From positions 7,606,001 to 7,670,000 of the forward strand of contig NC_092265.1 of the NCBI RefSeq assembly GCF_036320965.1: a DNA stretch of 64,000 nt. Reading direction: 5' to 3'. Both the position numbers and the translations under genes were made by a program. The notes beneath the pieces were generated by a model. That model was not told the origin of the DNA. It searched no databases and saw only the letters and a list, made by a program, of their open reading frames with translations. Positions within the stretch are counted from its first letter, which is position 1. Every line of letters begins with the position of its first letter. This document shows, in pieces, positions 35,820-49,728 of the stretch. This DNA comes from Panulirus ornatus. Its lineage: Eukaryota; Arthropoda; Malacostraca; Decapoda; Palinuridae.

Positions 35820-36280
35820 GGATGTTTCCTTAAACCATTCTTATTCTTGACTTCAATATTTCCAGTCTAAAAGTACCTTTTACACGATTTATCTTCGACT
35901 TTACACAAGACGTATTGTGTCACTCATTTACAACGATGTCCTGTATTTAATCCAGTGCTTCTCACGAGTTGGGTGTAGGGTAAGGAACACACTCGAACAC
36001 CTTCCAGCACCTGATCTGTGGCCACGACGGTGTTCCAGATGGTGTTTGGTGGGTTACATGGGTCTTTAAGCCAGAATCATTATCGTACGACAGACACACG
36101 GTGTATAGTAACGTTAGTGTGAGAGCTGCTCAGACATTCAGTTCTTTGATGTTTGTTATTTCTATATGCCAGTGATGGAACTGTAGAATTTTCTTAGTCA
36201 CAAGGGAGTTTTATGATTCATAATACTCTCCCCATCTCTTTAGATTAAGAGTTTAGGATGCTATTACTGTCATCTAGCTT
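35820..36280. other. Anonymous DNA
   Basis: Nothing recognised. Confidence 0.5.
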
Positions 36281-36455
36281 CGTCATAGACCATCAGGTCT
36301 TCTGTGATCATGTGACCCCTCTGTATTGTGATGTAGCAAATAGCACCGTCATAGACCATCAAGTCTTCTGTTATCTAGCTTTCCTGTGTACTGTCCTCCA
36401 GCAGATAACCTGGTCATAGACCATCAGGCGTTTTGTTATTTGGCTTTCCCCCGTA
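36281..36455. repeat. 65-bp diverged tandem repeat, about 2.7 copies
   Basis: Copies start at 36281, 36347 and 36412 with GTCATAGACCATCA; the remainder of each is strongly diverged. Confidence 0.8.
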
Positions 36456-36782
36456 CATCCATGTACTAGTCGACTTTAGATTACTGCATCTATGTCTTTA
36501 AGTGATCGAAGCCCTTGTCTTACTTTTGTCTTGGGTCGCAATTCTTTGTATTAGCATTCAAGGATCTTTGTCATTGTCATAGAGTTCAGTCGTCTCCCTT
36601 GCTTTTCCAGTTTTGAACCCGATGGAGTTGTTTATCTTGAGAAGTGAAATTACTGTTGTATGAGGTTGCAAAATCCCCTTCAAGATTTCTTTTTCTTCGT
36701 ATTTTTTACATGTAATGAATATCTTACAGTCGCTGCCTAATAAAGACGGTGTAGTTTCGAAAAATTGTTGGGTTCGCTTAGC

Positions 36783-37602
<820 letters not shown>

Positions 37603-37659
<57 letters not shown>
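37603..37659. repeat. (GT)n microsatellite
   Basis: About 56 bp of GT. Confidence 0.97.
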
Positions 37660-37660
<1 letters not shown>

Positions 37661-38339
37661 TATACGAGACAAGAGAAGTTCTGTTACAACCCTGTCAGTG
37701 TTGAATGCTTGGAACGTTACATATGACCCGAGGAAAATGGCCCAGGTGCAAAAGAAACACCCGCCAAGAAAGCTGTGTTTAAGGACTATTATTTCCATAA
37801 AATACTCTCAAAACATGTCTTTTTGTCTCTATATTTTTTTCCTCTCCTTAAGCGAGCCACCGCTGCCCCCCTTTGCCATTTATGGAAAACACCCCGTCGG
37901 AGATAGAGAGTTGTGTGATGGATTTACGAACATAATTAGATGATAGTTAGATTCACTTGATTCAGGACGACAAACAGTTATATTCAATTCCCTTGTGGAG
38001 TGCGATGATCTTTTTTTTTTTTTTTTTTTTGCTCCGCAGAACCACAGCTGGATGGATAACTGACCATCATGTGTTTATGGGCGGATTCACACTAGTATAA
38101 AGTTTTGGTTTAGCGGGTCAAATAACCTGTAAAGATTCGGATCCCACAATTACCGTGATTGTTACTCTAGGATCCATTTTTCCGCGCCCTTAAACTCATG
38201 TTCCGATACCTTAATCGTGTGCACGACTGTAGGCTACACTTTGAGGTCAGATATTTGAGAATTAATCTTAAGACCAGATCCACAATCGATAAGCAGGGAA
38301 TATGAATAATTGATATTAGGGTGAGATTTTCTCATGTTC

Positions 38340-38340
<1 letters not shown>
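37660..38340. other. Anonymous DNA with a poly-T run
   Basis: A run of about 20 T lies at 38011-38030. No gene recognised. Confidence 0.5.

Positions 38341-38343
<3 letters not shown>

Positions 38344-38413
<70 letters not shown>
38344..38413. repeat. (GA)n microsatellite
   Basis: About 70 bp of GA; a short ATGT tetranucleotide run follows at 38479-38510. Confidence 0.97.
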
Positions 38414-38416
<3 letters not shown>

Positions 38417-38519
38417 ATTGCCATTTGTGTAATACGGGCAGATAATTTTTCACTTCTGTTGCCTCATAGCTTTACCTTGTATGTATGTATGTATGTATAT
38501 GTATGTATATATATGTACA

Positions 38520-39514
38520 CCTGTCTTTACTCACCTGTATTCACATAGAGAGACCCAAGCTTAAGAGTTTCCAAAGGGATGATGAAAAACTGGTTTGAGT
38601 GTGGGGTAGCTGCTGCGCCCACAGTCAACTCAGGTGTTCTTCATCTTGTGTGTGTGTGTGTGTGTGTGTTTGAAGACTGAAAATTTTCTTTACATTTGTT
38701 GAGTTTAAATGATTTATTGTGATGATGGAACTTTTTTTTATTGGAAGACAAATAATTTTTTTTTGAAAGACAATTTGATCTTCAGATATTTTTTTCCTTG
38801 GGTGTATAAAAATTAATTTCAAATGGGAGACCTTGTAACACATGATCATGACAAATGAAAACACGAATTAAAAAGTAAATTAGGTGGAATTATCTTTTAT
38901 TTCTGGCTCACCAAAAGCATTGTTAATTTTGGTGACATTAAGCCGATACCACGAAACACTATTCACGACCTCAAGGTCTGAGAACCCAACACTGTTTCAT
39001 CATTTACCATGATCTGTACACGATATTTACAGTCACAAGAAAAAATATTTCTGTTCTGTTGTTTTTTTTAGCAGAAATTTAAATTCATTCTATGATCTGT
39101 ATACGATAGTTACATTAAAATAAAGAGAGAGAGAGAGACTTCTGTTATGTTTATGAGAAATCTAGATTGCGTTCTGTTCTGAAACGGCAATATCTCCATA
39201 ACGGGAAAAACGGGGGAATATCCCTTATCTCATCCTTAAGCAAGTATTTCGAAGTAGGATTGTAGGGTTAGCATTATCCTTGCTCCTATGGAGACAGACA
39301 GGAAGCGTGGGGATGAGTCTTACTGTCAGCATCCTGCAGATGAAGTGATGAAACAAAAAAAATGACTGAAGGACTAATGAGATTTTTGTTTTGTTTTTCT
39401 TTTAAATGGTGTTTTTTTGTACTCGTTACAGACTTCATCTGGAATATATTGCCACTAATCTATTTCAGAGTTGTAATGAGGAGTGTTACATGTTTGATAA
39501 CTTTTTGCGTTTAG

Positions 39515-39515
<1 letters not shown>
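38520..39515. other. Anonymous AT-rich DNA
   Basis: Contains a short GT run at 38648-38669. No gene recognised. Confidence 0.5.
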
Positions 39516-39749
<234 letters not shown>

Positions 39750-41175
39750 TTATAGGCTGACCTATTACTTCATTTTCTGTCCGGGAATTTTGATCTGTTC
39801 ACCTTAGATCGGGCGACCATTGAACTGACGTAGGCGAAGGTTAATCGAGGCAAGACAGATGTAGACTACCGTACGATGACGTAGAACGAGACGGGACACA
39901 GTAGACAGAAATGTACGCAAATGTAGCGTATAATACAGGGACAATGATCATTAAGAGAAATTCTCACATCTCCTCTATTGGTACATGCAGAAGGTGTTAA
40001 GCCAATTAACAAGTCATATTTGCTGGATTTTTTTTATTTTTCTTATACGTCAAATATCAGTAATGTGGTGTGAAGCTCTTTGATGTATCTCAAATGTATG
40101 ATTCTAAGAAAAAAAACAAAAAATCAGAGCCAATTTTGATCTTATTACTCATTGGAAAAGGGAGAACTCGATATATATTTAATTAAATCACGTGAGAAGT
40201 TAATCAGAGACAGGGCTAATCCTTGTGATGGATTAGATTAATCAGATCTTAAGCAATTACTCAGTAACACGAAAGACGGTGAGGGGGATGGGGGTGATTA
40301 ATTTTTTTTCTTCTTATATCTGTAGTATGTGGATATCATGTGTGAGTGGCTATCGGGTTAATGACTATCATTACGCTGATTAATCTCAATGATATCCACG
40401 TGTTAGAATGATATCGTCTGTAATTCATTTGATCAGTCGTTAACAGAATGTTCCATCGTTGTCATTCTATTCTCATTATTGTTCACATTGTATCTTGTAA
40501 TATCTTATAATATCTTATAATATCTTATAATATCTAATAATATCTTATAATATCTTATCATCACATCTTCAGCATTATCATATCACTACGTCATTATTTC
40601 AATATATCTTGATATCGTATTTGTAACTCCTATATAGCTTTCATTTGTCCTTTAATGGCATAATAGCTTAGAAGTAGGTTACGATTTGGTCGAAATTGCC
40701 TCGTTATATTACGAGCACGTCGGCCATGAGTTATAAGCATGTTACAGTTATCATTGTCGGTAGTGGTAAGATGTCCTGACTCATATTTAAACGATTTCTT
40801 GAAAACATTTAATTTTTTTGAGCTTTTTAGATGTCGAAAAATCGACGGGAGATAAACTGTATGGATTCAACTCCTCATTTTTGCTCTCATAGCATTCGCT
40901 TGCCTCATTTTACTCTCATTATTTAACCATCGTATACCCTATCGGCCCTCATCTTCACGCGCTTCATATTCACATACTTTACCCCTCACATTTCGTCCAC
41001 TTTTACCTCAGTTTCTCTTTCACGTGTGTCAGATTTCTGGCCCTTCATATTCCCTTCACATTCACGTACTATATATACGATCATCCTTGCCTTCCTGATG
41101 GGCTCATACAGATACTGTAACACACTTCAGCCTCACAGGCATCGAGTTGTCCACAATGAGTATATCTTCTCAAAG
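39750..41175. other. Anonymous AT-rich DNA with a decamer repeat
   Basis: At 40491-40558 there are six or seven copies of the decamer TAATATCTTA. No gene recognised. Confidence 0.55.
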
Positions 41176-41180
41176 CATAC

Positions 41181-41479
41181 CGACGTATTTAGAGTGGTCG
41201 TATGTCGACGTATTTAGAATGGTCGTATGTCAACGTATTTAGAATGGTCGTATGTCGACGTATTTAGAGTGGTCGTATGTCGACGAATTTAGAGTGGTCG
41301 TATGTCGACGTTTTCAAGATGGTTGTATGTAGACGTATTCAGAATGGTCGTAAGTCGACGTATTTAGAATAATCGTATGTCAGCGGATTGAGAACAATTG
41401 TATTTCGACGTATTTAGAATAGTCGTATGTCGACGTATTATGATAATCGTACGTCGACGGACTGAGAACAGTTGCATTT
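41181..41479. repeat. 25-bp minisatellite, 12 copies
   Basis: Units of CGACGTATTTAGAATGGTCG plus TATGT. The left six copies are close to identical; the right half is diverged, and a thirteenth degenerate unit follows. Confidence 0.95.
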
Positions 41480-41987
41480 CTCACGCATCAGGATGGTCGT
41501 GTCATGCCATTTGCATGATGGCTCTCGTCACATTAGCATGACGACTGTAGTCAAAGATATATAACATTAAGGATGTCTCCTCACTTCAGCACAAAGTAAC
41601 ACAGGTTTGATTGAGAGTGTAGGAAACAGCAGATGATATTGAAATGGTGTTCATGTTCATCACGTCTCGAAGGATTGACTCGATAAAGTCCAATTAGATT
41701 GTTCTTTCGTACTTGTACAGTAAGAATGTACGGCGCGTTATTTCTTCGGCCCTTTCAGTAACTCTTTTATCATTTGCGTGTGTTGCCTTTCCTTGCCAGA
41801 GTGGTGCCAAGGGAACTCATCTGCATTGGGTAGAATTTCTGAATTCATGGATCCGGTTCAATGGAGTCTCTGTGTGCAGAAAGAGTCTGCCTCTTTCGTC
41901 TTGAAACTTAACTCCACAAATCAGCGCTATGTCTGTTTCCATATACAAGTGCGATTACCTGCTGCATATATAACTTATAAATATATA

Positions 41988-42136
41988 CAGGGTGTCCCAA
42001 AAATTGTACTCACTTTAGACACCCTATAACTCACAGAATTTCTTTCCTTATTCAGATCCAATTGACCCTGAAGAAAAGAGAAAAAGATTCAGTGAGTTAT
42101 AGGGTGTCAAAAAGTAACTTTTTTTGGGACACCCTG
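41988..42136. mobile_element. 149-bp foldback MITE, mariner-like ends
   Basis: The element starts CAGGGTGTCCCAAAAA and ends with its reverse complement TTTTTGGGACACCCTG. The similarity continues inward: ACACCCTATAACTCAC near the left is matched by GTGAGTTATAGGGTGT near the right, so each arm is about 60 bp and almost the entire element is an imperfect palindrome. The left flank ends in TA, as expected for a Tc1/mariner target site; the right flank is TG, which may be a TA lost when the adjoining (GT)n grew. No transposase is encoded, so it would depend on an enzyme elsewhere. Confidence 0.75.
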
Positions 42137-42148
42137 TGTGTGTGTGTT

Positions 42149-42226
<78 letters not shown>
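42134..42226. repeat. Compound (GT)n-(AT)n microsatellite at MITE end
   Basis: About 25 bp of GT, beginning in the last bases of the MITE, then about 67 bp of TA. Confidence 0.95.
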
Positions 42227-42227
<1 letters not shown>

Positions 42228-42229
42228 CT

Positions 42230-43055
42230 ATGAGTCAGCTCAGCGCCTTTTACTGAAACACATAAGCTATTGTCCTTTGAAGTATGGCAGATAGTCTTCA
42301 TGAGCTCAAAGTCAATCCCAAGACTTCAAAATATCCAAGATGAAAATGATTATGAACTAGATAAGAGTCTTGGGCTCAAGTAATATCATTTTAAACTCAG
42401 TATATTGACTCGTATACATGTGTCTCCTGACCTTTCTACACCAAGAGTATGAAGGGAATGGAGTGAAATTAAGGAAATTTACATATAGAATGAAATTGTA
42501 TTTTATATCCCCTCTCCCCCCATCAGAAAAGTTCAATGTTAGTTCATTATCACGAGAATAAACGTACGTTTCAAGTTTAAACTGTCGAGGTCACTCGATA
42601 TCTTGTTGTTTGGTATTTGGTAATGTGGCTTTGTGTTGTCGTTATCTGGGGCTGCGAGGCGTATGTGGCTATCTTCCATTTCAAAAGACTCAGTCCACGA
42701 TGGCGTAATGATGGGTAAAAGCGAATGGGGGAACAATTTTTCTGTCTCTCTGAGCATTATGCTCGTCATGTATCTAAAGCATTTAGTGACGGTTACTGAC
42801 TGTGCATAACACACTGGAACACTGGGTATAAACTTTAAAAGACTTACTGTCGGGAGGCATTCCATGCTGAGATCTAGAATGTAATTTGGCAGTGGCGATG
42901 CTCAAAGTATAAACTGGTTCAACCAGTGATATCATCAGGGGGGGGAGATGAATAATCCTCTCCTTTAGTCAGGTAAAAGAGTTTATCTGATCGTCATATT
43001 CAAATACAGGTGTGGGAGTATAAAGGTTAAGACAGTATTAATACTGTGATGATGA
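42230..43055. other. Anonymous DNA
   Basis: No recognised gene; the 108-codon minus frame at 42539-42865 carries no motif I know. Confidence 0.5.
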
Positions 43056-43056
43056 G

Positions 43057-43183
43057 AAATTCCACGTCATTGGAATCTTTAAAAAAGGTGTTTTGTTTTG
43101 AATTCCACGTCATTGGAATTTTGAAAAGTTGTTTTGTTTTAAATCCCACGTCATTGGAATTTTAAAAAGTTATTTTATTTCGT
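43057..43183. repeat. 42-bp minisatellite, 3 copies
   Basis: Copies begin at 43057, 43101 and 43143 and share TTCCACGTCATTGGAAT or TCCCACGTCATTGGAAT. The word is itself near-palindromic (ATTCCACGTCATTGGAAT). Confidence 0.93.
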
Positions 43184-43378
43184 AATTACGTCTTTAAGAA
43201 CATCCATTGTACTGATGGTCGTTGTTAAGCTCGGGGGTTAGGTTGTGGCAGATCTGATGTTAGCCTAGGCATTTCAGAGAATGGAAAAAAGAAGCCATTT
43301 GCATCAGGTCTGTTTACTTAATATTGGTCTCGTCGTTGAAGGACATGTTTGGAACAGTGTTCGTATTGTGAATGATTG

Positions 43379-43380
<2 letters not shown>

Positions 43381-43435
<55 letters not shown>
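43381..43435. repeat. (AC)n microsatellite
   Basis: About 55 bp of AC. Confidence 0.97.
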
Positions 43436-43437
<2 letters not shown>

Positions 43438-43439
43438 AT

Positions 43440-44160
43440 TTTGTATACATGCATAGGTAATGAGGCTACTTCTTAATTACGATGACATCATCCTTGCGCA
43501 CTGAAAGGATGACAGTGAGTGAATAACACTAATGACAATTGATGTTTGAAGAACGAGGGAAATATCAAAATAATTTTTTGAGAAAATCGCCAGGTGAAGG
43601 AAAAAAGATGATCATAAAGTTATTAAGCAGTTGAGCGACTTTACATAAGTAGTGTCTGATATATTATCCTCGGAAGTTCAAGGCCATTTGATGTTAAGCC
43701 CACATCCTTCCAAGAGGACTTTAAAAGCCTTTTAAAAGGCGGAGCGATGGACCGTGTCACCTCATGGAAAGGCACGGTACGAGCGAATGCCCTACACCGT
43801 CTTAGGGCGTCGTAACCAATGGCTTCGACTTGAATGCTCAGAAAGAATTGATATGGTGATGACCCCAACCCCCATTTCCTCGTTGCTCTACGTAACGCCG
43901 ACCAACGCCATCACTTCTTCATCCATTCGTATCTTATCTACATGTCGTAGACTACCACCACCTGAAGAGTCTCTGAGTTGAATATTTTCAATCTTTCTCT
44001 TTTTCGTGACCGACAGCATAGAGAATGCTCGTCAACGGTGGAAGAAAGAAATCAAAGCTTTCGTGTTATTCACAGTGCCAAAGACCTCTAGGCCTCCTTG
44101 ACTGGCGCTTTCTGCTCGGCCATGAGACACAAGAAGGACCCCAGGCAAATGCCAAAGCCC
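43440..44160. other. Anonymous DNA
   Basis: Nothing recognised. Confidence 0.5.
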
Positions 44161-44184
44161 GGTTATACGATAGGGAAAAAAAGA

Positions 44185-44368
<184 letters not shown>

Positions 44369-44369
44369 G

Positions 44370-45325
44370 ACTCTGAATATTGCTGGACTGGATCGGGCAT
44401 ATATAGATCTGAAGGAACTGGACAAGAAAGCATTCTTTTAACGAGATTATGATATATTCTTATATGTTTTTTTCTGCATTATGAAGTCCAATGTATATTT
44501 ATCGCACTCGTTTGGCATAGAATGGCTTTTGACGTACCATTAGTGGTTCAAACACTTTTCTTTGCTAATACTGTACACAGACGTGTGCTGTCTGTAAGCC
44601 TTCGGGACACATCATCAAGACATAAATGGATGTGTCCTTATATGAAGAGAATAAGTGGGAATAAATATAGCTTCAGTGGACAGAATTCTCGCATTACCAG
44701 TCTTGAGCGATTTCATTACAGAAAGAGCAGTGGTCCAAAATAGAAGTAGTCGTGTGGTGATTGTACTTTTAGACTGATAGATGGTGTTTGACGCTTCCCT
44801 TTCCACGAAATTGGAAAGGAATCCTGACTTTTCTAACGAAGCATCTGAGCAATGGGTCTTCTGAAGGGAAGTGATGGCACGTATCAAACGTTCGATCCTC
44901 TTCAAGTTGGTTATGGCAACCAATGGTGTTCCGTGTTATCAAGGCTGATATTGTTCTTGGTATGTGCAAATCACTCATCTGAATAAACCTGCATATGATG
45001 CTAAAGTCGTGGAGAAGAGTGAGCATTGAGGGTATACCAGTTCAGTGAGAGCCCACAGAAGAAACTTTTGGACGTAGTTGATGAGATTAAACCCTACCCA
45101 AAAGCCAAAAGAGAATGAAGATGGGTCGTGGTGAAATGGGGCGTTCGGGTTATAAAGTCCGTCTTACAGGGAGCCAGTTACAAGAATCTTTCAATGAGAG
45201 GAGGGGTAGGGAAAAGGGTCAGAAAACACCACATTGGAGGAAGGATGATCTCACTCGCAAGATCGAAGAGATTGAAAACCATACTACAGTGCATATGAGA
45301 CTCAAAATAGGGTATGCAGTTTTAC
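44370..45325. other. Anonymous DNA
   Basis: Overlapping open frames on both strands have no recognisable domain. Confidence 0.45.
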
Positions 45326-45327
45326 AC

Positions 45328-45400
<73 letters not shown>

Positions 45401-45410
45401 TCACTCACTC
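45328..45410. repeat. (AC)n-(ACTC)n microsatellite
   Basis: About 67 bp of AC turning into a short ACTC tetranucleotide run. Confidence 0.97.
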
Positions 45411-46109
45411 ACACGCACTGCACCCTTACTGGACAGAGTTGAATCGAAAGCTGTCCGACTTATCACTTCTCCCAGATTAACCTGAAAACTTGACCCACTT
45501 GCCCTACGCCACAATATTGCTTCACTTTCCCTCTTCTGTAGGTATTTCTTTGGTTTTTGCTCCCGAGAGCTGACTGCTCGTGTGCCCCCAACATAAGCTA
45601 GACCACGCAATACTCGGCAAGCTGCTGCGTCACATGATTACTGCATATCCGTTGGTAACTTAAGGGTGGGCCGTTTTGATATCTGTTTCTTTCCCTAAAC
45701 AAAGAAGCCTTGAAAATCTCTACCCTCTCATGTCCTTCATAATAACTATGAACCTGGCAAATTTAAAAGACAGTTTTCCATCCCACTTCTTCCAAAATTT
45801 GTAAATACCTTTCCTCACTAACCTCAATGTTTTAAGCGGAATTTTGTGCCTGACTGGAGCCTCCAAAATGAGAAGGAAACTTACTTCCTTGATCTAGTCA
45901 GATCTTCTTATTCCATCATGAAATCCTCAGCATTCACAGTGCCCCAGTGACTGGAAGTCTTCATACGTTTCCAGTATACCGGGCTCACTAAGGCCTCCTG
46001 TCTCCCAGTGAGTTACGAACCCACTGCTATCACTCTGACCCCCAGCTTAACCTCTGATGGTTTTGTCTTTCACTGCGCCTCGCAAACGCTGTGAGGTTCC
46101 GCTCTCCTT

Positions 46110-46510
46110 CAGTAGTTTGGTAATACAAGGACCTCCCCTGCCACCCGTTGCCTCGCTAGCTTCCAGGAAGCCAGCAGAACGCAAGACCTCTTTGAGGCTT
46201 TCGCCATCGTTGGCCTTGTTAAGGCTTCCTACCCAGTTTACAATAACATAATCACCAACAAAGCCCTCAGCCTTGGGATTGGAAGAAGTTTTACACCATG
46301 GCTTACAGACGAACCCCACTGAGCACCGTCAGGCTATACCGTCTTCGAGGGCGCCATACTCGAGGGCGTCATACTCATCTTCCATGACTGGCGTTCCAGG
46401 ATTAAAGCAAAGATGTGTGACCCTTGTTTTCCTCGTCCTTTATTGAGGACGTCTTGACAGATGAACCTACGCGAGGTATGTGCATCGACGACTCTTCGGC
46501 GCTGTGAAAA

Positions 46511-46591
<81 letters not shown>

Positions 46592-47263
46592 ACCATTGCA
46601 CTTCAGTCACCCTTAACAGCCTCCGGAACTGGACCAGTGCCAACAACGTCATGAACTGTGGTCATGCATGTTAGCCTTGCTTCCAGTCCAGTCTCACTAG
46701 CGCCCCCACCCCCAGGCCCCATCCCAGTTGTCCAGTCCATCAATCTTCTTTACTGTGACCTTGGACGATACACTTAAGCTGAAGGAAACGTGTCATTACC
46801 ATGATCAAATCCCTCAGCTTTCGTCTCCGCATTCTTCGTCGTCTCAGATCACCACATGGACTCCCTGCGCACGAACTCTCTCATGAACATTTTCCTCAAC
46901 TTGCGTTCCTCTCATACTCCTCCATACCTCCCCGTAACCTGATCCTCCTCCTCCTCCTCCGCCCCGGAACATAGTCGAGTTGACAATGTGAGTCATGCAA
47001 GATCATCCTCCATTCCTCTTCCACCATTTATCAAGAGGCATTCACCAAGATCACCCTCCCGAATCTATCCAACCAATCACCAGGTCCTTTCGGGGAGAAG
47101 TTACTGCACCATCTCTACCACCGTCACTTCCTAACAATTGAGATCCCTCGTTCCCGAGTTGCTGTTCAGCACCACAGCTGAATCTAATCCACAAGAGGTT
47201 CGTACAGACCATCACATACAATGGTCCGACCCAAACCAATTTGACCAACAGCAATATTCACTG

Positions 47264-47266
<3 letters not shown>
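46110..47266 (+). mobile_element. Decayed non-LTR retrotransposon (jockey-like reverse transcriptase)
   Basis: Plus-strand pieces in different frames follow the order of a LINE polymerase. About 46197-46319 reads NNIITNKALSLGIGRSFTPW and LTDEPH, matching the segment after the first catalytic motif. About 46595-46672 reads LNSLRNWTSANNVM, the segment after the YADD box. 46755-46778 reads VTLDDTLK. 46801 onward reads MIKSLSFRLRILRRLRSP. About 46987-47180 reads CKIILHSSSTIYQEAFTKI and GPFGEKLLHHLYHRHFL, the conserved C-terminal part. A stop-free join is impossible without several frame changes. The YADD box is not visible; a (CT)n tract occupies the area just before LNSL. The 3' end reaches an (AT)n tract at 47268. 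The upstream limit is uncertain and may reach 45600. The clade name is inferred from remembered family patterns. Confidence 0.7.
46512..46587. repeat. (CT)n microsatellite inside the retrotransposon
   Basis: About 76 bp of CT between the catalytic region and the C-terminal part of the relic. Confidence 0.97.

Positions 47267-47267
<1 letters not shown>

Positions 47268-47340
<73 letters not shown>
47268..47340. repeat. (AT)n at retrotransposon 3' end
   Basis: About 73 bp of TA beginning just after the element's last recognisable bases. Confidence 0.97.
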
Positions 47341-47342
<2 letters not shown>

Positions 47343-47467
47343 TTTTTAAGACTGCCATCTTATGATTCGTCCAGTCACCTTACCTTTACATTGTCCTAAT
47401 GTTTATGTTGTACCGATTTTTTGTTGCAGTTTATTCAAAGAACCGTTGATTATAATCATTACTACTA

Positions 47468-47468
<1 letters not shown>

Positions 47469-47497
<29 letters not shown>
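47469..47497. repeat. Short (GT)n
   Basis: About 29 bp of GT. Confidence 0.95.
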
Positions 47498-47501
<4 letters not shown>

Positions 47502-47639
47502 ATTTTCTAAGTATCTTTCTGTCTGTTTATCTCCAGGAAGATGGATATGTAGATATAGAAAGAGGGGAAAGATATACAGATAGATAACTGTTGATCAGTA
47601 ATCAGCGAGCCACTGGAAAAATTGATATGCCTGTTCATC

Positions 47640-47710
47640 GACTATGCACTTTGGCTTCCAGGGATTCGAACCCACAGGACTGGTCTTACGCTCCTTCTGT
47701 ATCAGGGCAG
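47640..47710 (-). mobile_element. Possible tRNA-derived SINE head
   Basis: On the minus strand a perfect B box GGTTCGAATCC (47662-47672) is preceded by TGGCTGCCCTGATACAG, a passable A box, at tRNA-like spacing. It lacks the body shared by the four clear SINE copies, so it would be a different family. Confidence 0.35.
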
Positions 47711-47714
47711 CCAG

Positions 47715-48360
47715 GTTCTGATGATATGGGCAATACCCCTTTATACATCAACGGCAGAGAATGATGACTATAATTGTCCTTTTTTTTTCATATCCCATTT
47801 TCTCACACTGCTTATTTTATGGTCAGTAATATGCAAGCTGTGAGGAATCTTGAGCCATATTCCCTCCTCACCCTCCCAGCGCTTCGAGCAGTGTTCCAGA
47901 AACCAAAGAATCAATTATCTATCCTCGCATGCCACACCAAATACTGATGATCATCATCTTGTGAATGATATCGGCAAAGGAAGATTACATTCCATAGACT
48001 CTGATAATCGGATAAATAGCCACTCTCTCATGATATGTAATAAAAGGTAATAACACACATCTTTGGGGCCCCACGAAGACGCTGAAGGACCTCTCGCTCT
48101 CCTTGAAAGGATGCCTTCTGCCGGGTCATAGGACCCCTAAGAAGCAAAATCGCATGTGAATACATCAGCGTCCCTTAGAAGAGTTACCGAGAGACCACCT
48201 CCATCCTCCCGCTCGAGCTGTGACTTTTGGGGTTAGATGTTGCGGAAGGTCTCTGGAAGGTCTCTGATGGTTCCTCCCTCGGCTGTAAGGACAGCCGGGA
48301 TCATGATAGAAGGATGGGAGGTTTATCCTAACGGTAGAGGAGGAGGAGAGGGACCGGCGG
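47715..48360. other. Anonymous DNA
   Basis: No gene recognised. Confidence 0.5.
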
Positions 48361-48379
48361 AGGCGCCGGCGAGAAGTCT

Positions 48380-48540
48380 ACCTACTGTAGCGCGCTTGTC
48401 GTCGTCCATGCGAAGGTACCGGGATCATAAACGTCAGCAGGTTCGACTCCCAAAAAGCGGAGACAATTACGTGTGGTTGGCATCTGTGGCGGTGGCTTGG
48501 TGGGTGGGTTGCGCAAGGTGGATTAATTAAAGAGCCGGGT
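48380..48540 (+). mobile_element. Possible tRNA-derived element
   Basis: GTAGCGCGCTTGTCG (about 48387) and B box GGTTCGACTCC (48440-48450) are spaced like a tRNA head. The rest does not match the other SINEs. The 97-codon open frame spanning it is considered chance. Confidence 0.35.
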
Positions 48541-48889
48541 GGGTGTTTGGGTTGAGTCTGGTGAACTGGTCTGTGTCGGAGTTTGGTTGAAGAGACGTCA
48601 TTTCCCTGGGTTTCTTAGCATACTAAGTAAGAGGTCTTTGTTTAAGGTTTTTGTGTTGAGTGGTCTAACCTAATAAGCTTGGCTGGTGGCACGAGGCTTT
48701 TGTGTGGTTAGGTTAGCAAAGCATTCTCGAGCGTTTAGATGTGTCTGATGATTTTGGTCCGTCTGTATTATTTGTGTCGTATTATGCATCTGTTTACCTC
48801 CCTGTCTTATAAGAGTCTGTCACAAGGTGTAGCTCATCGCCGTCTACAGGATGGTATTCTCTGTCACTTTTGTTCTTTAAACAAAAGCT

Positions 48890-49135
48890 TCAGTGTCTGA
48901 CGCTGTATAAGCAAAAAAAAAAAAACCCCGTGTAAACAATAGCTGTATAAGGCAAAAGCTTTTCGATGTCAGACGCTGCTTCAACAAATAACCACTTAAA
49001 CAACAGCTGTGTAAACAGGAGTTTCAGTAACGACAGCTGCATAAACGGACACTGGCTTAAACAAAAGCTGCACAAACAAAAGCTTTAGTAACAATAGCTG
49101 CCCAAGCCAAAACTGCGTTGACAAAAGCTGTAGCA
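48890..49135. repeat. Degenerate tandem repeat of AACAAAAGCT words
   Basis: Words of the type AAACAAAAGCTGTATAA recur eight or more times at irregular 15-30 bp spacing. Confidence 0.65.
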
Positions 49136-49139
49136 GTCA

Positions 49140-49725
49140 AAGTGAATAGGCTTCATCGCAATGGCTAATTTAATTTTTGATTGCTAGAAGATAACTCCCC
49201 CCCCCCAAAAAAAAAGCACAAAGGCTATTGTTATCGTAATTGTGAACATGTGTAAGGAGTGAATAGACAAACATTACCAGTAAGCCTAACAATAGCACCT
49301 TCAACAAGAAAAGAAAACGAGAGAATGATAACTATTACAGTTACAACGGTACACAAACAAAAGAACAAATACAGAGGCAAAAAAAAAAGAAATAAGGAAA
49401 CCGTTCATGAGGACAACAAATTAACAACGAAAACAACAACACATTGATCTATAGCGTAGCGATGAATGTAGTGGACTTCACCGAGTGTTGCTGAAAAGAC
49501 CGAAGTATACAGGAAACACATAATTGATTCCAAAGGTCTAAGATCTGAAGCTCAGACATCTAGAAAAAAAAAAAACCCCACATCTTTGCTAGACATCAGA
49601 GAAAAACAAGCAAAGAAATATAGCCGAAAGCAATATCATTAACTGCCAGTAACATGAACAACAATAGAAATGACAAAAACAGTAGATAAAAAAGAGGTAA
49701 TCGGTAACACAGGTATCATTGGGAT
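49140..49725. other. A-rich anonymous DNA
   Basis: Strong A bias on the plus strand with several A runs. No gene recognised. Confidence 0.5.
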
Positions 49726-49728
49726 GGT

